Assembly (NCBI GenBank): GCA_013399305.1
Contig: VXAI01000181.1
Span: 674,891-738,890 of the forward strand
Source: Rostratula benghalensis
Taxonomy: Eukaryota; Chordata; Aves; Charadriiformes; Rostratulidae
Direction of reading: 5' to 3'
DNA length: 64,000 nucleotides
Shown: piece by piece, positions 11,709 to 25,212 of the stretch
How the letters are laid out: the number at the start of each line of letters is the position of its first letter
How positions within the stretch are numbered: position 1 is the stretch's first letter
The notes under the pieces: model-generated
The model's database searches: none
Told to the model about the DNA's origin: nothing
What the model saw: the letters and a program-made list of their open reading frames with translations, nothing else
Made by a program: the position numbers and the translations under genes

Positions 11709-14669
11709 CTAGAACTGAAACTGGTTTTGTTCACACAACGCAGAGGAGCTATGAAGAAATCAAATTTCATCTTACAGTGCTACAGTGCTTTTGCTGAGCT
11801 CCAAGAAGTTCAGCCTTTCATGTGACTTAAGCAAATGTAACTCTGCATGTGGTCATGGAGAAGACTTCTAGAAAAGAGACAACCTTTCTACTACTCTGTC
11901 TGCCTTATTTAAATACGGGCAGAAAGGATTTTCTACCCCATGCTGATCTTGGCTGTGGTTCTAGGAAGTTTACTACCTCTTCTGCAGGTAAAAGTTGGGA
12001 TAAAGAAATGGGTGAGAGGCAGCTGAGCAGGCTCTTGAGATAGGGAAGAGGAGAGACGACAGCAGTAACGCCTTTTCCTGGGCTGGGCCCTCTTAGGTCT
12101 AAGCCAGACGGGGTCAGGCAATGAACCATGACTCCTCCAAGGCACCTTCTTCCCAAAGCTGCTCTTCAGGGGAAGCACTTACAGCAACTTTGCCAGCAGC
12201 AACTCAGGGACAACACAAAAAAACGCTGTCTGGGCCAGCTGCTGGAAGAGGCTCTTTCCCAACAGGTAGTCTGTAGCCAGGAGACATTAACAACTCAGAA
12301 CTGTAAACCTGTATTGGAGGACTTTTATAAAGGCCATTCTTGACCTTCAGGTTTCCCAGCCCTGGAGGACTTATCATGCCAATGAGTACTCAAGGAGTCT
12401 TAAATCCAGAGACTACTTGGCTGTTGTGCACATATGCAACTCCCAAGAGTCACAAATCCTGATTAAATGTTTGCTGAAAAGCAGGAATGCCGTGTAACTC
12501 CCCACCCAAAAAAAGAAAAGAGCATCTTAATCTCATCTTGTTTTCCCTGTCCAAATTCTCCATCAGGCATTAGTCCATATAGTGAGCTAACTGCCTGGAA
12601 AGCTTCTAACTTGCTAAAAACAAAGCCAATTTTACATGATTCACAAAACTTTAAAAAACAAAACAAAAAAAAGGCAAAATCTCCCATAACAGCAGAAAAT
12701 AATTTATGCTTTTGCCACAAATGTAACACAAGAATCCCTAAAAATAGAATTTAAGCTGGAAAAGATGACAGGAATTTAGCAGAAAATGTCTATACAGAAA
12801 GAAACCCACATGTTACTGAGAAAGGCACCGTCCTACCTACTCCTTTCACTGCAGCAAGGAAAATCAAGATACATTTAAGAACCTTAAATGAAAATTGCTA
12901 GTATAGCCAAATAATCACATATTCTCACTATGCTTAAAGAATAACTGACAATGCATCTCCTTCAGCACAGCACCTGGCAGAGCATCTCTCGAGCTATTAC
13001 CTTGGCACTTTGTGATGGGAGACAAATGAAAGCACCCCTTTGCCCGGTAGCCAATGCTGCCTTCAAAAAGCACAACTCAAATTCAACAGGGCATCACCTT
13101 TATCTTTCACATCGCTCCAAGCATTCCCCTAATTAAAATTATTTCATTTCAAATAGTAAAGTAAGTGTCAGACCAATAAATTTGCAAGTCTGAGACCATC
13201 CACTTACATGTCAAAAATTTCCTGGGAAATCTTGCATATTTTTCCCATCTTCTGATATTTTTTTCCCACAAGATGCAAATGAAGTAATATTTACTCTGTT
13301 GGTAATATATGAAGAATTTATCCAGTTGAAGCTATCTCTGCTATAGTTTTTGGCTGAAACACACTAAGTTTAATTGCTGAAATACCCTTAAACTTTGATA
13401 AAAAGGAAAAATAACATTCTGCATTGCTAGAGGAAGCATAAAAAAAGGCTGTAAAATAACATTAGCAGCTTGATTTCAGAAGTGTCTTTCAAAAATGTAA
13501 CCCCAAATGTCAGCCACGGTGAGCCCTGCCATTAATCAGCTTCTGCCACTGCTTTATATCAGTTTTAAGACTGGAATATTCTTGGTAGGTAGAGAAGGCA
13601 CTTCTTCAGAGACAGGGGAAGAGGGGATAAGTTTCGTATTTGCTATAAAAAGCCATAGTTTCACACATTAATTTACAAATACTCTCCATCTGAGCACTGC
13701 CAGAAAACAAAGCACACCATGACCTTAATTTAGGTGGCAATGCCAGCCACCACGTGGAAATAACAGCATGGAGGTCCATGGAGTAGAACCCCAAAAATCT
13801 GTTAAGATCTGCCCAGCTCAGGAGTCGGGAGGTTTGGAGCAACTCTCGATGCCTTTCCAACTGGGAAGTATTGACACATTTTCCTAAGGCTACTCTATAG
13901 CTCCTCAAATGCTAGCAGCTGGCAGAATATAGAGTAACAGCTAAGAGGACGCTGGTAAATAAAAGCTGGATAGCATCTGTCCCATGAAACGAGGGCCTAA
14001 TCACACATCACAGGCACTTTCACTTGCCATTTACTTCAACAGTCTGAAATGTATTCAAGCCCCCCCAGGAGGACCACCTTCCAGAACGGGGTACTGATCC
14101 TCGGTTATGAAATATATTAAATAAATAAATAAATCACAACCTACATCTGGAATAAATATCAATCAACGAGCTAAAAAAAACATACCATTCAAGAGGCACT
14201 TGTATCGACCTTTTTAAATTCTCACTTGGTAGTAGAGTCACACATAGACCGAAGCCATGCAATAAAAATGTCCAGTCCCAGATATGGTACTTAAGGGTTA
14301 AGTGTGCAACCTGTTGATTGCTTAACCTTACCTAAAACATATGGCTTTGCACTTAAGGGTAAACCCATGGAAAGAAACCCAGTGCCCAGAGCGTGTGTGA
14401 AATTCTTTGAAAGGTCACTCTAAGGCAAAATGTATCTAAACACTTTGCTTGCACACACTGCTTTCCAGAGATGTCCCTGCTCCCAGGTTTCCGAGCTCCC
14501 CACAGCCCTACCAAAACAAGAGCCTGTTTAATAAACTAAGCAAGTGATTCATTCAGGAGCAAAGGAACAGTTAGTAAAACTGGTTGACAAGCATAAGAAA
14601 CAGCCAAACACTCTATTTCACCGTTCTTTGCATTGCCTAATTCTTGTGGTTTCCAGCATCTTGCTGGGA
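11709..14669. other. Unique AT-rich non-coding DNA
   Basis: No repeat family or gene is recognised. A (TAAA)4 microsatellite lies at 14118-14134. Open frames are at most about 100 codons (for example 13606-13908, -) and have no recognisable features. Confidence 0.6.
14118..14134. repeat. (TAAA)4 microsatellite
   Basis: Four perfect TAAA units plus one extra base. This is short and may vary little. Confidence 0.85.
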
Positions 14670-15126
14670 TGACAAATGCCAGGTCCTGTATTTTCCGCCA
14701 CAACAACCCCAAGCAACGCTACAGGCTTGGGGAAGAGTTGGCTGGGAAGCTGCCCAGCAGAAAAGGACCTGGGGGCATTGCTGGACAACTGGCTTAATGT
14801 GAGCCAGCAGTGTGTCCAGGTGGCCAAGATGGCCAACAGCTTCCTAGCTTGTATCAGGAACAGCGTGGCCAGCAGGAGTAGAGAAGTGATGGTGCCTTTG
14901 TACTGGGCACTGGTGAGGCCTCACCTCGAGGGCTGTGGTCAGTTCTGGGCCACTCACTAAAAGAAGGACATTGAGGGGCTGCAGCGTGTCCAGAGGAGAG
15001 CTACCAAGCTGGTGGAGGGGTCTGGAGAACAAATCCTGTGAGGAGAGGCTGAGGGAAGTGGATATTTTTAGTCTGGAGAAGTGGAGGCTGAGGGTCCCTT
15101 CCAGCCTGGACCATTCTATGATTCTG
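14670..15126 (+). mobile_element. CR1 LINE (+) with internal deletion
   Basis: A plus-strand CR1 copy. It starts further 5' than most others here, in the segment downstream of the reverse transcriptase: CCAGGTCCTGTATTTTCCGC (about 14679), ACAGGCTTGGGGAAGAGTTG, AAAAGGACCTGGGGGCATTG, CCAGGTGGCCAAGATGGCC. It continues through GGTGAGGCCTCACCTCGAGG (about 14912) and TTTTTAGTCTGGAGAAGTGG. At about 15091 it jumps from GTGGAGGCTGAGG straight to GTCCCTTCCAGCCTGGACCATTCTATGATTCTG, the 3' end. Against the 3.5 kb copy, roughly 320 bp between these points is missing. The intact 3' terminus shows that the loss is internal. Confidence 0.92.
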
Positions 15127-18100
15127 TTTCTCTACAAATTAAGACATGGAGAATCCCATTTTTACAACTTTCAATTCACATTCTTGCCTTTTTTGACTAT
15201 CTCTAATATGATACCGCTTACTAAAGCTAGATCCTATAGCATAGCATAAGAAGGTGGGTCGTAAGGGAAGGCAGACAAAGCAACTTTATCAGCAAGACTG
15301 ATCAGAAGCTATTAAACAAAGCATGATGTAAAAAGTCATCAGATTGCCACATCACCTGCAATCCAGCATGTACCTGCAAACTTCACTAGTGTTATTTCAG
15401 TTCCACCTCTGTGTGTCACCAGATAGACACAGTTACTAGAACATGCTGTACCAGTAGGAATTGCTGGGAAGTATTTCTCATCCAGGAGGATTCCCTTTCC
15501 TCCCCATTTACAAAAAGAGTCTTATTTAGGATTTAAGTGGTGATCATGCCTCATACAACCATCCACATAACGTAAACTTTGTAACTAATAATTGATCAGT
15601 TCCTATTAGTCATCTTCATTAGCATTTTGCTTATTTGAAAGCAGCTCTGGGAACATCCAGGATCACACACTATCGGATGCTGCCCCTGGTGTTGCAGTTG
15701 GCTGTTCCCAAGCCTGCAGGGAATCAGCCTGGGCATTATAAAGGTCTTCCAGTTCTCCACCCAAACGTGGATTCTAGGAACTCAAGTGACTTCAGAAACC
15801 CTTATGGCTTTAGGTCTACTCTAATTAAAAAGGAACTCCTCCCCGTCCTTCCCTCCGTCCTTCCAGCGTGAATTGTTTCCACGGTGGACGTTTTGATGCA
15901 GGAGAATTTTAGAGGCTTGTGGATCTGTGCAAATTACTTTCTTGTACTCCACGTGTGATACAGAGATAAAATAACCAGGTGGCACAGAATAGAAACAACT
16001 GCATCGTTCCTTCAGAGCTTCAGCAAAAACAAACCAGTAATGACTAACACACACCGAAAGATAACCTTATAAAAATAAAGAAATACATTTTTCCCATGTA
16101 ATCACTAAAGGGTCTCTTGAAAGTGTTTAATATACACCTTCAAACTAAAATGAACTTTAAAAACCCTTTCACTAAAAGCCAGTTTTAAAAGTATAATATT
16201 AAGCCAGTTTGCACAAACACACTAAATTCAGAGGAGTTAAATTTGTGCGAACTCTGTCTCACATTCCTCAGTGCTGCTCTCCACACTAGATGATGTGGTG
16301 ACAGACATGAAGGGGTGAAATCACATCACTATCTTTTGAAAATTGCCAAAAAAGTGATTTCTCACCATATGGGATCTGTAACAGCCCTGAAGTGTTTCAG
16401 CCCTCTTACATATGATTGCTTTTTTCCCTTCCCCAGTGTGACACAAGTCACCCACCTAAAATTCACCAACTCAGCAGTTTCATGGTGATACAAATCCAAA
16501 TGGGCTTTATCTACTCTGACACGTAAATTAAAAGTTACGTTAATAACACCACATATCTAGATGACATTAAAAAAAAAAAAAAAAAAAAAAACCAGATGTA
16601 CACTTAAGCTTGTTTCATGTTAGTACTGGCGAAGTCTTCAAGCAGAGATCATGTCTGGAAACCTTATCTGAAAATTACTGCCCCAACAGCACAATGCTGT
16701 GCTGCATCATAAAAAGCCCGAGTTAAGCATTATGAGTATGTATATTCACATACATTCTAAGTGAAACGTGCCTTTGCAGGGTCCTTCAACCATACAGGCA
16801 CCAAATCTTGACACTAGATAAACTCTCCAAATAAAACTGCAGGCATGCAAGGTGTTTTTTTTTTTAATTATTATTAAGAAAGCCAAAACAAACAAACAAA
16901 AAAAACACAAACCCACCCCCCCCAAAAAAAAAAAACTGCCAAGACTTCCAGTGCTTCAGTGGAACTGAACTGCAATTGCCCTGGTGAGGTTGTAGGTCAT
17001 TACCTACAGCATGAGGGTATCTACAGGCTCAAAGGAAACACAACCCCGCTACAAATGCATAGACGCATCCTTGGAGAGTTACAGGCTTAAGCCAAGATGG
17101 GAAACTCTATGGGACATTATTTCCCAGGAGCCCAGGAAACTGCAGGTTAGCCCACTCGAGTGATGTCCCTCCCCAAAAACTTGGCCTTCTTCAGGGTGCA
17201 GGTCATTTTTGAGCTCACATATTAATAAGTACGCAAGTATTTTCATTGTTTTCTCCTTATTTTTCCCCTCAAACAGCTCTTTGCTATGCTCTAACAGTGT
17301 CCTTTACACATACTGGAGTTTTTTTAATTTCTTTTCAATTAAATTGCTTAATATTCAATAGAAGACCATCATCATATTTTGCCATTTCTACATCTGCATC
17401 TCCTCCATGTCCCAGGGTCTGATGCTTCAACCTTTCCACAGAAGTAAATTGTCCAACTTGACTTTCTTCTCCTGGAGAAACCCAGAAAGTGTCAGACTGA
17501 AAAGATCTAGTTTTACAGCCACGTTGTTTTCTTACTCTGGGACCACACTTCGTTGAGGTTATCAGAAGGGGTGTGCTCACAGACACCGTTGGCACAGTGG
17601 GGAAGTGGTGTTTCCAAAAAAGAAAAGAGTGTTTTCCAGTAAGAAAAGCACCTTGTGATTCCATTATTTACTGAAAACCCACTAAATTAATCATTTCTAG
17701 CATGGCATTAAAATGACTTTATCTAAATCTGTCTTTAAAGAGTCTGCTATTGAACGTGCAACAACCTCACCAGTTTCATCACAAGCGAGTTCACTGAAGT
17801 TTATTTCTTCACAGAATTGGTAAGATGAAAAAAAAGAAAAATGGGGTTTAGGACAGGGCAGTAATGAAAATGTTGTCAATATCCACATTAACGGGCAAGT
17901 TAAAATTTTTGAGGTCAGGAATTAACCATTAGACATAAATTGATATCCTTAAGTGATTTGTTGGAGTGTTTGTATACATCTCTTCTGGGAAGTTAGTCAC
18001 TCATTACAAACTGGTTTTGAAGAAGACCTATTAGGCTTTATGTCATATATTTTTCCAAAGCTAAATTGTCTGAATTTTTCTGGTCTTAAAAATGAGAGAA

Positions 18101-19482
18101 GTGCAAAGATTTTTACACTTAACCCTCAGCTTCTCTTTTTTACCGCACTTTTTCTGGGATATGTAGACCCGACCTCTCTTTAGGCAAAGCCACTATTTAT
18201 TATTGTCCTGAAACACACCCCTTCAGACATTCCCTAATTGTGAAGGACAAATGCCCCAGTGATTAAGACCAGAAGAGGAAAAAAACCGAGGAGTTGTTTG
18301 AGGTTTTCTCAATGTATGCGTTCAGTTAGTCATCTTTTCCTGCTACTTATTTTTCATGGCAGGCGCTGAATTTTCACCTGGGGTTCATCAAAGACGCGTT
18401 CAGTTTTGCGTGTCCAGAGCAAAAGAGAAGATGATGAGGTTATTCTGCTTATTGCACCCACTCCGGAGGGAACTTGTGGGGTGGTCTGGTTAGGTCCCAA
18501 TTTTTTTTCTAAAAGGAATAACAGCATCATTGGAACTAGCCTGACCTGAAGACTCCTCCCTTGCTGGGTCTGATCGCAAAAGCTCAAGCTGTGATGGGAA
18601 GGGATGAATTTCTCACCAGGTCAAAGCTGAGGCACGTTGGCTTCGGCAGCACCTGAAGGAAGCCTGCACTGCAGCTTTCCCGTGCTGTGCTTATTCTCTG
18701 GGTAAACAGAAGACTTCAGTCTCCAGGGTTGTCAATCTAGCACCTTTAACGAGCAAGAAGTTCATTTTTATTAAAGGAGGAAAAACGTAGATTTCCATCA
18801 CTCCTTATAAAAGAGCTAGAAAACGTCAAACATGTAGGTAAAAGTAATATTTCAAAACGGCTCAAGCCTAAACTCCCTTTCCCCTCGCACCTGCACGGTG
18901 ATGAACATGTGCTCTATGTCTCTGTACTGGCTCAGTATTCAACATTTGAACTGGACCTGCTCCAGCTTTTGAATAAATATCTCTTTTGGGGGAGAGGGAA
19001 TTACATTCCTTAGTCAAAATACAGTTTTTCTTCTCTTAAATTTTGAAAGAAATGTGTACTTGTGAAACATTAGGAACCAGTCATGAGAAGCACTGAAATC
19101 CTTTCTATCTCCACCCTGGGCAAAGAGCCCTGCTCCTTCTGCAACGCATCCATGACCTCCAACCTAACCACACGTACAATTGAGATGAGAGGGTCTGCAG
19201 TCAGAAGGTTATTTCTGGGTTTTTCTTTCTAAGTAACGCTTATTTCCAGTGGGGGCACTTTTGGGGAACCACACGAGGCACTTTTCAGAGGGATACGATA
19301 GCCCATTTGGGATCAAGATGGTAACAACCCACAAGGGGTACTGAATTACAAACGATTTCAATATCTTGGGGGGAGTCCTCCTGCTCAATGGTGAAGGATT
19401 GCCACCACAATTAAAATAGTAATAGTAAAAAGAACTTCCTTCTGTCCCAATGGGTCTTTCAACCAACAGCTGAGCTCCTGAT
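15127..19482. other. Unique AT-rich non-coding DNA
   Basis: No repeat family or gene is recognised. An A23 run lies at 16569-16591, and an A/C-rich, T-rich low-complexity patch at about 16852-16934. Open frames up to 109 codons have no recognisable domains. Confidence 0.6.
16569..16591. repeat. A23 homopolymer
   Basis: An uninterrupted run of 23 A. No recognised retroposon body abuts it on either side, so I read it as a simple repeat rather than a retrotransposition tail. Confidence 0.85.
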
Positions 19483-19560
19483 TCATAGAATCATCATAGA
19501 ATGGTTTAGGTTGGAAGGGACCTTAAAGAGCATTTAGTTCCAAGCCCCCTGCCATGGATT
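19483..19560 (-). mobile_element. Very short CR1 LINE 3' end (-)
   Basis: About 78 bp of minus-strand CR1. The octamer tail (TTCATAGAATCATCATAGAATGG, from 19482) is followed by TTTAGGTTGGAAGGGACC and GTTCCAAGCCCCCTGCCATGG, where similarity ends. The tail and 3' hairpin region are well preserved despite the small size, as is typical of heavily 5'-truncated CR1 copies. Confidence 0.88.
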
Positions 19561-22299
19561 CTGCAGTATCTCTATTTATTAGGGAATATCATACCCAGTC
19601 TCATGACTGAGTGGGTTACTCCCACAAGCTCGGTTTGAACATGTACGACTGGTGGTAGAACTGGGTTTCGGGATAATAAGAGCAACTTTAAATTCTAAAG
19701 AACTTTTTAGAATCCACATTTTCAGTATGTGGTATAAACAACCCAAGAAATTAACATATTGGAGAACAAAGAGACCTGTGAGAAAGTATAATGAAGGAAG
19801 CTGAACAGAAAAGAAGAAAGGAACAGATGTCAGATTATACCTAAAGCAAAGGTACTAGTTTATTTTCCCACTGATTCGAATATCTAAAATATATGTTTTT
19901 GCCAAGACAAACAGGTGATTAAAATATATTAAAAATCCCAGTAAGCAAAGAGCTGCATTTGCATTTGCTTGACATTTGTTAGCCATTCCCCAAGTTACAG
20001 CACACACATAGCACAGCAATAATAATATTAATTTTACAAAGGCTGACTGTTTACTTGTAATTAACTGTGGCCTTACAAAAGGAAAGATGCACTCTCTGGA
20101 ATACTCATAAGCTTCATTTATCCTGTAAGGACGGCGAGATGAACCTGGCATGAAATATTAAGATCACAATTGCTATTGGCAAGCCATCTGAGGGGAAAGC
20201 TGTTAGCTTGAAAGAGCAAGGATTATACAAAGGAGCAAAGAGTAAAAAAAAAAAACAAAAACAGCAGTGAATCAGCTCCACAGAATGGCCTTTCATTGAG
20301 GAGCATCGGGAACAGGTGAGGAGGATGCTGAGGAGGCGAGAGCTGAATGCTGGGGTGGCAGGAGATGTGGGATAACCTCCAGAAGAGGAAAAGCAGGGAC
20401 ACAGGGAGCTGCCACGGCTTAAAGTAGGGTGATTGGGTGGAGCTTCCCCTTCTTGCAGACCCGCTGTTCTGCTTGTGAACTGAACGAGTGCCATCTTCCA
20501 ACTAATTAAGTTTCTTGCCCAAACTGCTCCTGCTGGAAAGCTACGCCAGCGCCTCACAGCTTTTCCACTTTGAAAACATTAACTAAAATTTACCGATGGC
20601 CAGTCTAGACAAATTTCATTTTGCATCAGCATTAATCTCTGCCTCAGTTACGTTCCCGGCCGTTGTGGCGTTTATGAGGACAAATGCTTTATTCATAGGG
20701 AGCAGTAACATTCACCGTAGCAAGCACTTGCCTTGACTCAACAAGCCCTATCTGCAGCCCCACCAAAGAGCTTGTCCCTATCAGTGATGGTCTTCAGGGC
20801 TAGAAATCAAAGTGCTCCAGAGAATTCCAGAGGGGTCTTTCCACAACATTTCACTTTTACCCTGAAACTTCCCCAGGCCTGCTGCTAATCTGAGTTACCT
20901 GATACACACCACCTGCCTGCCCACTTTGATGCTTCCCAGTCAACATCTCTTCTGCTTTTCTCCATGCTCTCCACATGCTTCAAAATAAATAAAACCACAG
21001 CAGACAGAATGTTACCTTAGAGAAATCAGGCACAAAAATCCTATTTACCTGGAACAATAAGCAGGCAAAGGAAAAAGTGTTCTTAGAAAATCCAACTGTG
21101 AGATATTAAAAGCTTCTTTCCAATGGACAGAACTTGGGATGGACCAGGAATTTTCATCAAGAAACACCAACCTACATGGTGGGCACAAAGGGGATTTAGA
21201 GTCTGGTTTTGAGAAAATCAGGATGGGTAGGAAAAAACAGCACAAAAGGAAGAAGGGGACAATGCTGCTAAATGAGATGGGCTGGACAGGAGCACATGAA
21301 GAACAGCAGCAGATGAAGAAAAAAGCCAAGATCATGATTTTGATGATGGGAAATGCACAACCCTGGGAAGACCAGCTGTTCAAGAAACCAGGGCACACAT
21401 ATTCTACGGGGAAGCACACGGGGGGTTTCCCACCTCCTCCTCTCTCTCCTCCCTGCAGAGCTGTGAAGGGGCTGGCTGGAAGAACCAGCAAAGTCCCTGA
21501 GAAGACGTTTGCAGCCCTCACGGTGTGATCTGCTCTGAGAAAAAGGGTCAGGATGTGTTTATGTGTTTTGTTAACAGTACCGCTGTTGTGCAACATTTTT
21601 ATGCAATAACTGCAAATAATGTAAGGAGGTCTTTGAACGTGAGATTAGAGTTTTTTTTGTAAAGGTAGTCCTGGATCCTTGGGGTTTAGGGTTTTTCACT
21701 TTTGGGGTTGGTTTTGTTTTGCTCTTCCCACATCAGGTGCAATATGCAATTTCTTGATACCATGACAGCTGATTACAAGCATTGCTTCCAATTCCACTTC
21801 CAACAGAAGATGCATCTTCTCTAAGATCTGATCAACCCATTTTAAAGGGCTGAGTTTCATTACAAGACCACATCAGGTCAACCTGATGACATGACCAGGG
21901 CCTAAATTTCCAGTCCTGGCATGGTGCAGTAAAGTTCATTCATCTCAAATTTGTACTAACTTGCGTGGGAACCAGATTTTCCCCATGTTGTGTGTGCCCA
22001 AATTTATTCTCTGGCAAATGAAAGATGTACTGATCACCCTCCTGGACATTTGATATGCAAAGCTAACCAGAAATAGTAACAAACAGCCACAATGGGACAA
22101 GATCAGTACAAAAAGTTTTTAAAGCTTTTTAAAAAGAGGCGGCTTTATTGCTAGAAAAGCAAGACTTTAATTAACAAAATTATGTTTGAAAAGGAGAAAA
22201 AAATCCTTAGATTTTAAAAATGCTGGTCAGAAATTCTTTAAGAGAGTGAGTTTCCACTGGGGAATGCCAAACCTGCACAACCAAAACATTACCTGGAGC
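19561..22299. other. Unique non-coding DNA
   Basis: No repeat family is recognised. The largest frames are 183 codons (21045-21596, -) and 147 codons (20114-20557, -), overlapping frames of up to 129 codons on the other strand. None shows a domain, and the 183-codon frame has a biased Cys/Phe/Leu-rich stretch typical of the reverse complement of a purine-rich region. I do not call them genes. Confidence 0.55.
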
Positions 22300-23200
22300 T
22301 GGTTCAGTTCTGAAATACTTGCTGCAGAGCCCTGCCAGGGTTATGATGGTTACGGTGGGACCCTCACCGCTGCCTCACCAGGTTAACGAGGAGTTTGCCC
22401 TTCCAGCTCTCAGCCCTTTGGCAAGGTGCCTTCCAGCTCCCACAACTCCCAGTTGCTGGCATGCCCCCCCCTCCCTGCTGCCCCAGCTCCAGTGTGGCTC
22501 CCCTGGGGAGCTGCTGGGAAGCGGGGCTCGCTGGCTCCCCATCAGCAGCTGACGTGAAGCCAGAGCCTGCAACCACGGCTGAGCCAGACACTTTGGAGCC
22601 GTGGCTCCCAAGACTTCCAGTTTCCTGGCTTCCCTTCAGCCCACCTGGCAGATTAAAGGGCAGCCCAGAGCTTGGAAACGTGGTTCCCAGGACTGTGTCT
22701 CCTAAGGAGCCCCGGCCGGTGGCTCCACGCGCCCCCCCAGGCAGCTCGCCCGGAGTTCGGGCCCCTTTAGAGGGAATTTCACAGCTTTGGCTTTCAGTGC
22801 AACCCCCCCAAAAAAACCCCACAGCTTTTAAATGCCCTCGTCCTCCCTGAGCGGTAATCGCCTCCCTGCACGCAACTCCAATTTTAATCCTTTCAAAACA
22901 CAAACAAGTTAATTCAGTTAATTCATGGGGGAGAAACGGGAGCAAACAGTTCCTGGGTTTTGTAGATGAGGGAGATTCTCCGCTTGCCTTTGCGCCCTGG
23001 TGGCTCTCAGGGAGCTGCCTCCAAGACGTGGTTAGAGCAGTGCCTGCTTTTCTGGCACTCACCTGCCAACCCCCCCCAACAGCTGCCAGTAAAGGTGCCA
23101 GAGATTGGGGTGATATATTCTGCTGCTACCCCCCAAAGCCAAGCTGCAAAACGGCCCTGGGAGTGTCAGTTCCCCTTCAAGTTCTCAGCAGAAAAAGAAC
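22300..23200. other. Local GC-rich block with overlapping open frames
   Basis: This block is visibly richer in G+C and CpG than its surroundings (for example 22710-22770). It carries the longest open frame in the window, 232 codons on minus (22364-23062), and a 151-codon frame on plus (22395-22850). Both arise naturally where AT-rich stop codons are rare. Neither has a recognisable domain. It could be a small CpG-rich regulatory element or an old gene-derived sequence. I cannot decide from sequence alone. Confidence 0.4.
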
Positions 23201-25192
23201 CGTGAGGGAAAACAGCGTATGGAAATTTACAGCTTTCTAAACGAGGTATGTACAGAACAAGGAATGAAATTAAGAATAGTGTTTGTCCTTTGAAATAAAA
23301 CATAACCTCTAAATGAGAATTGAGCCCCAAAGGTTAAGAAATGTTTTCAAACTTCCATCCTGCAAAACCTCTCTTGACCTTTTGCATCAGCCCCGAGGTC
23401 TCCTCTCCAGGTATGGATGCTTCATTAAAGCAGTTTAACCGGAGTCCTGTTAGAAGGTCTCACTCTCTCTAATTTGTTTAAATTATCAACCAGAGCCCTG
23501 GGCACACCTCTGGAAGCCGGTATATGCAGATGGGGGCTCCAACATGGTTCCCTTCAAAACCACAGGGTCCATCAACTGTCCCTTCTAATACTTAAGGAAA
23601 AACACAGGTGTCCCCCTGGCCAATGGGAAGAGGAAATACCACACTGATTAAAACTTGAACCCCGCTCACCAGGACAGGCCTGAACCTCCCTTCCCACCCT
23701 CTTTTCGTGTCTCCCCTCCCCAGTTTTTCTACTCAAATGAATGGGCAAACATCCTTTGTAACTCATCTTTGCAAATGTAATTTGATGACCTCTAGTGAGA
23801 GTCAGGGAGCGTGGGCAGAAGCGGTGCTCACAGGGATGGGGTGAGTGCAGGGAAGCCATCAAGGTCACAACATTCTCCATTTTATGCAAGAAAAAACCCC
23901 CACCTTCATGACAACATTTATTTTTTTAAAAAACCTAGCACCTTGAGAAACACACCACAGATTCCTAAGTCACGACACCATTTCTTATTCCTAGAAGTTC
24001 TTCCAAAATGCCCTTTTACAAGTCCTTCCTCTTCTGATGTGAGTGATTCCACTCCTCTCCCTTGGCCTTCCCTCCCCACGCTTCATTTGCTGCATCTCGG
24101 CCCAAACACACCCTTGTGCACTTAGGCAGCTACACCACCCCTTTTCAGATAAAAATATAGACAAGATAGTGAAAAAAAAAAATTAAAAGAAAAATCTCAG
24201 CTCACTGTTTCCAAATGTCTTCCCTCCTCTGTGTTGAGCCGCCCGGTGTTGCCGGCACCATGACACCAGTAGTGTTGGGGGAGTCTGGTCGTGATGGACC
24301 CGCACCATGAATAACCCAGGGACATCCTCAGCCCCCAGAGCGTGTGGCTCCGAGCCTGAGGCGAGGGCTATCGGCTCACAGAGCCCAAGAGCCGAGAGGC
24401 AAAGAACCTCTTTTGGGAGAGGAGTCAAATTTTCTGTTCCTGGTACAGCTACGCCTTTCGGAGAGGGAGGAAACACTAAGTCCTCTCCAGAACCTAACAT
24501 CTGATGGATCCCAATTGTATTTGTGGTGTGCAGAGAAAGTGTTAAATAATGAGCTCTTTTACACACATAATGCTTATGTTTCAAGGAAATCACATCAGTT
24601 TGGGGGGTTTTTTCCCCCCTTTTTTCCAAAAACCAGGCCTACCAATGCTCACTTTCTTTAAGAGCCAAACAACATTCTTGGAGAGCAGTTCAATATCTCA
24701 AGAGGTGTAAATCACCACACTCTATCTTATTAGAAACATTCGAAAGAGGGCAAGTGCTTTCAAAGCCATAAACTTGAGATTCCATACATGTTCCAAAGCT
24801 GTAGTGAATACACATTCCTGACCCAAACTGGTTTTAATTTTGCAGTCCTTTTAAAGCACAAACGCAAAGGCCTAAATACTACATCAACTTAAATAACAAT
24901 AACAAACCGCTTTGAAAAAAATTATCCGTTCACAACTTTTTTTAAATAAACTGAAAATAGGAATCAGTGAAATGCCCAAAGCAAGGCAGTGGGTGTTATG
25001 TCCAGTGCAAAGGTAGCCTGCAGCTCCCGGGGAAATGCAGCGTAATCACTGCTCCACCGTGGATTATTTATGGTCACAGCCTGACAGAGCGTTATAAACC
25101 AAAGCAGCAGTTCTCGCTGCCTGCTGCAAGAGGCTAAAAAATCCCTAGACACAATGAGAACAGCAGAATGAAAACCACATGACAGTTAAAAA
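23201..25192. other. Unique non-coding DNA
   Basis: No repeat family or gene is recognised. The 148-codon minus frame at 24183-24629 and the 105-codon plus frame at 24344-24661 overlap each other and show no domain. Confidence 0.55.
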
Positions 25193-25212
25193 GGGGGGAG
25201 GGGGGGGGAGGG
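25193..25212 (+). repeat. G-tract, possible G-quadruplex
   Basis: G6-A-G9-A-G3, 20 bases on the plus strand. The long G9 run can supply more than one G3 tract, so a four-tract quadruplex is possible. It lies in AT-rich DNA, and an AT-only patch follows at about 25275-25310. Confidence 0.6.

Noticed and set aside
21045..21596. 183-codon minus-strand open frame
   Set aside because: Cys/Phe/Leu-biased product of the reverse complement of purine-rich DNA, with a 129-codon frame opposite and no recognisable domain.
22364..23062. 232-codon minus-strand open frame
   Set aside because: It lies in a GC-rich block where stops are rare, overlaps an open frame on the other strand, and shows no domain. 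Reported only as a compositional feature.
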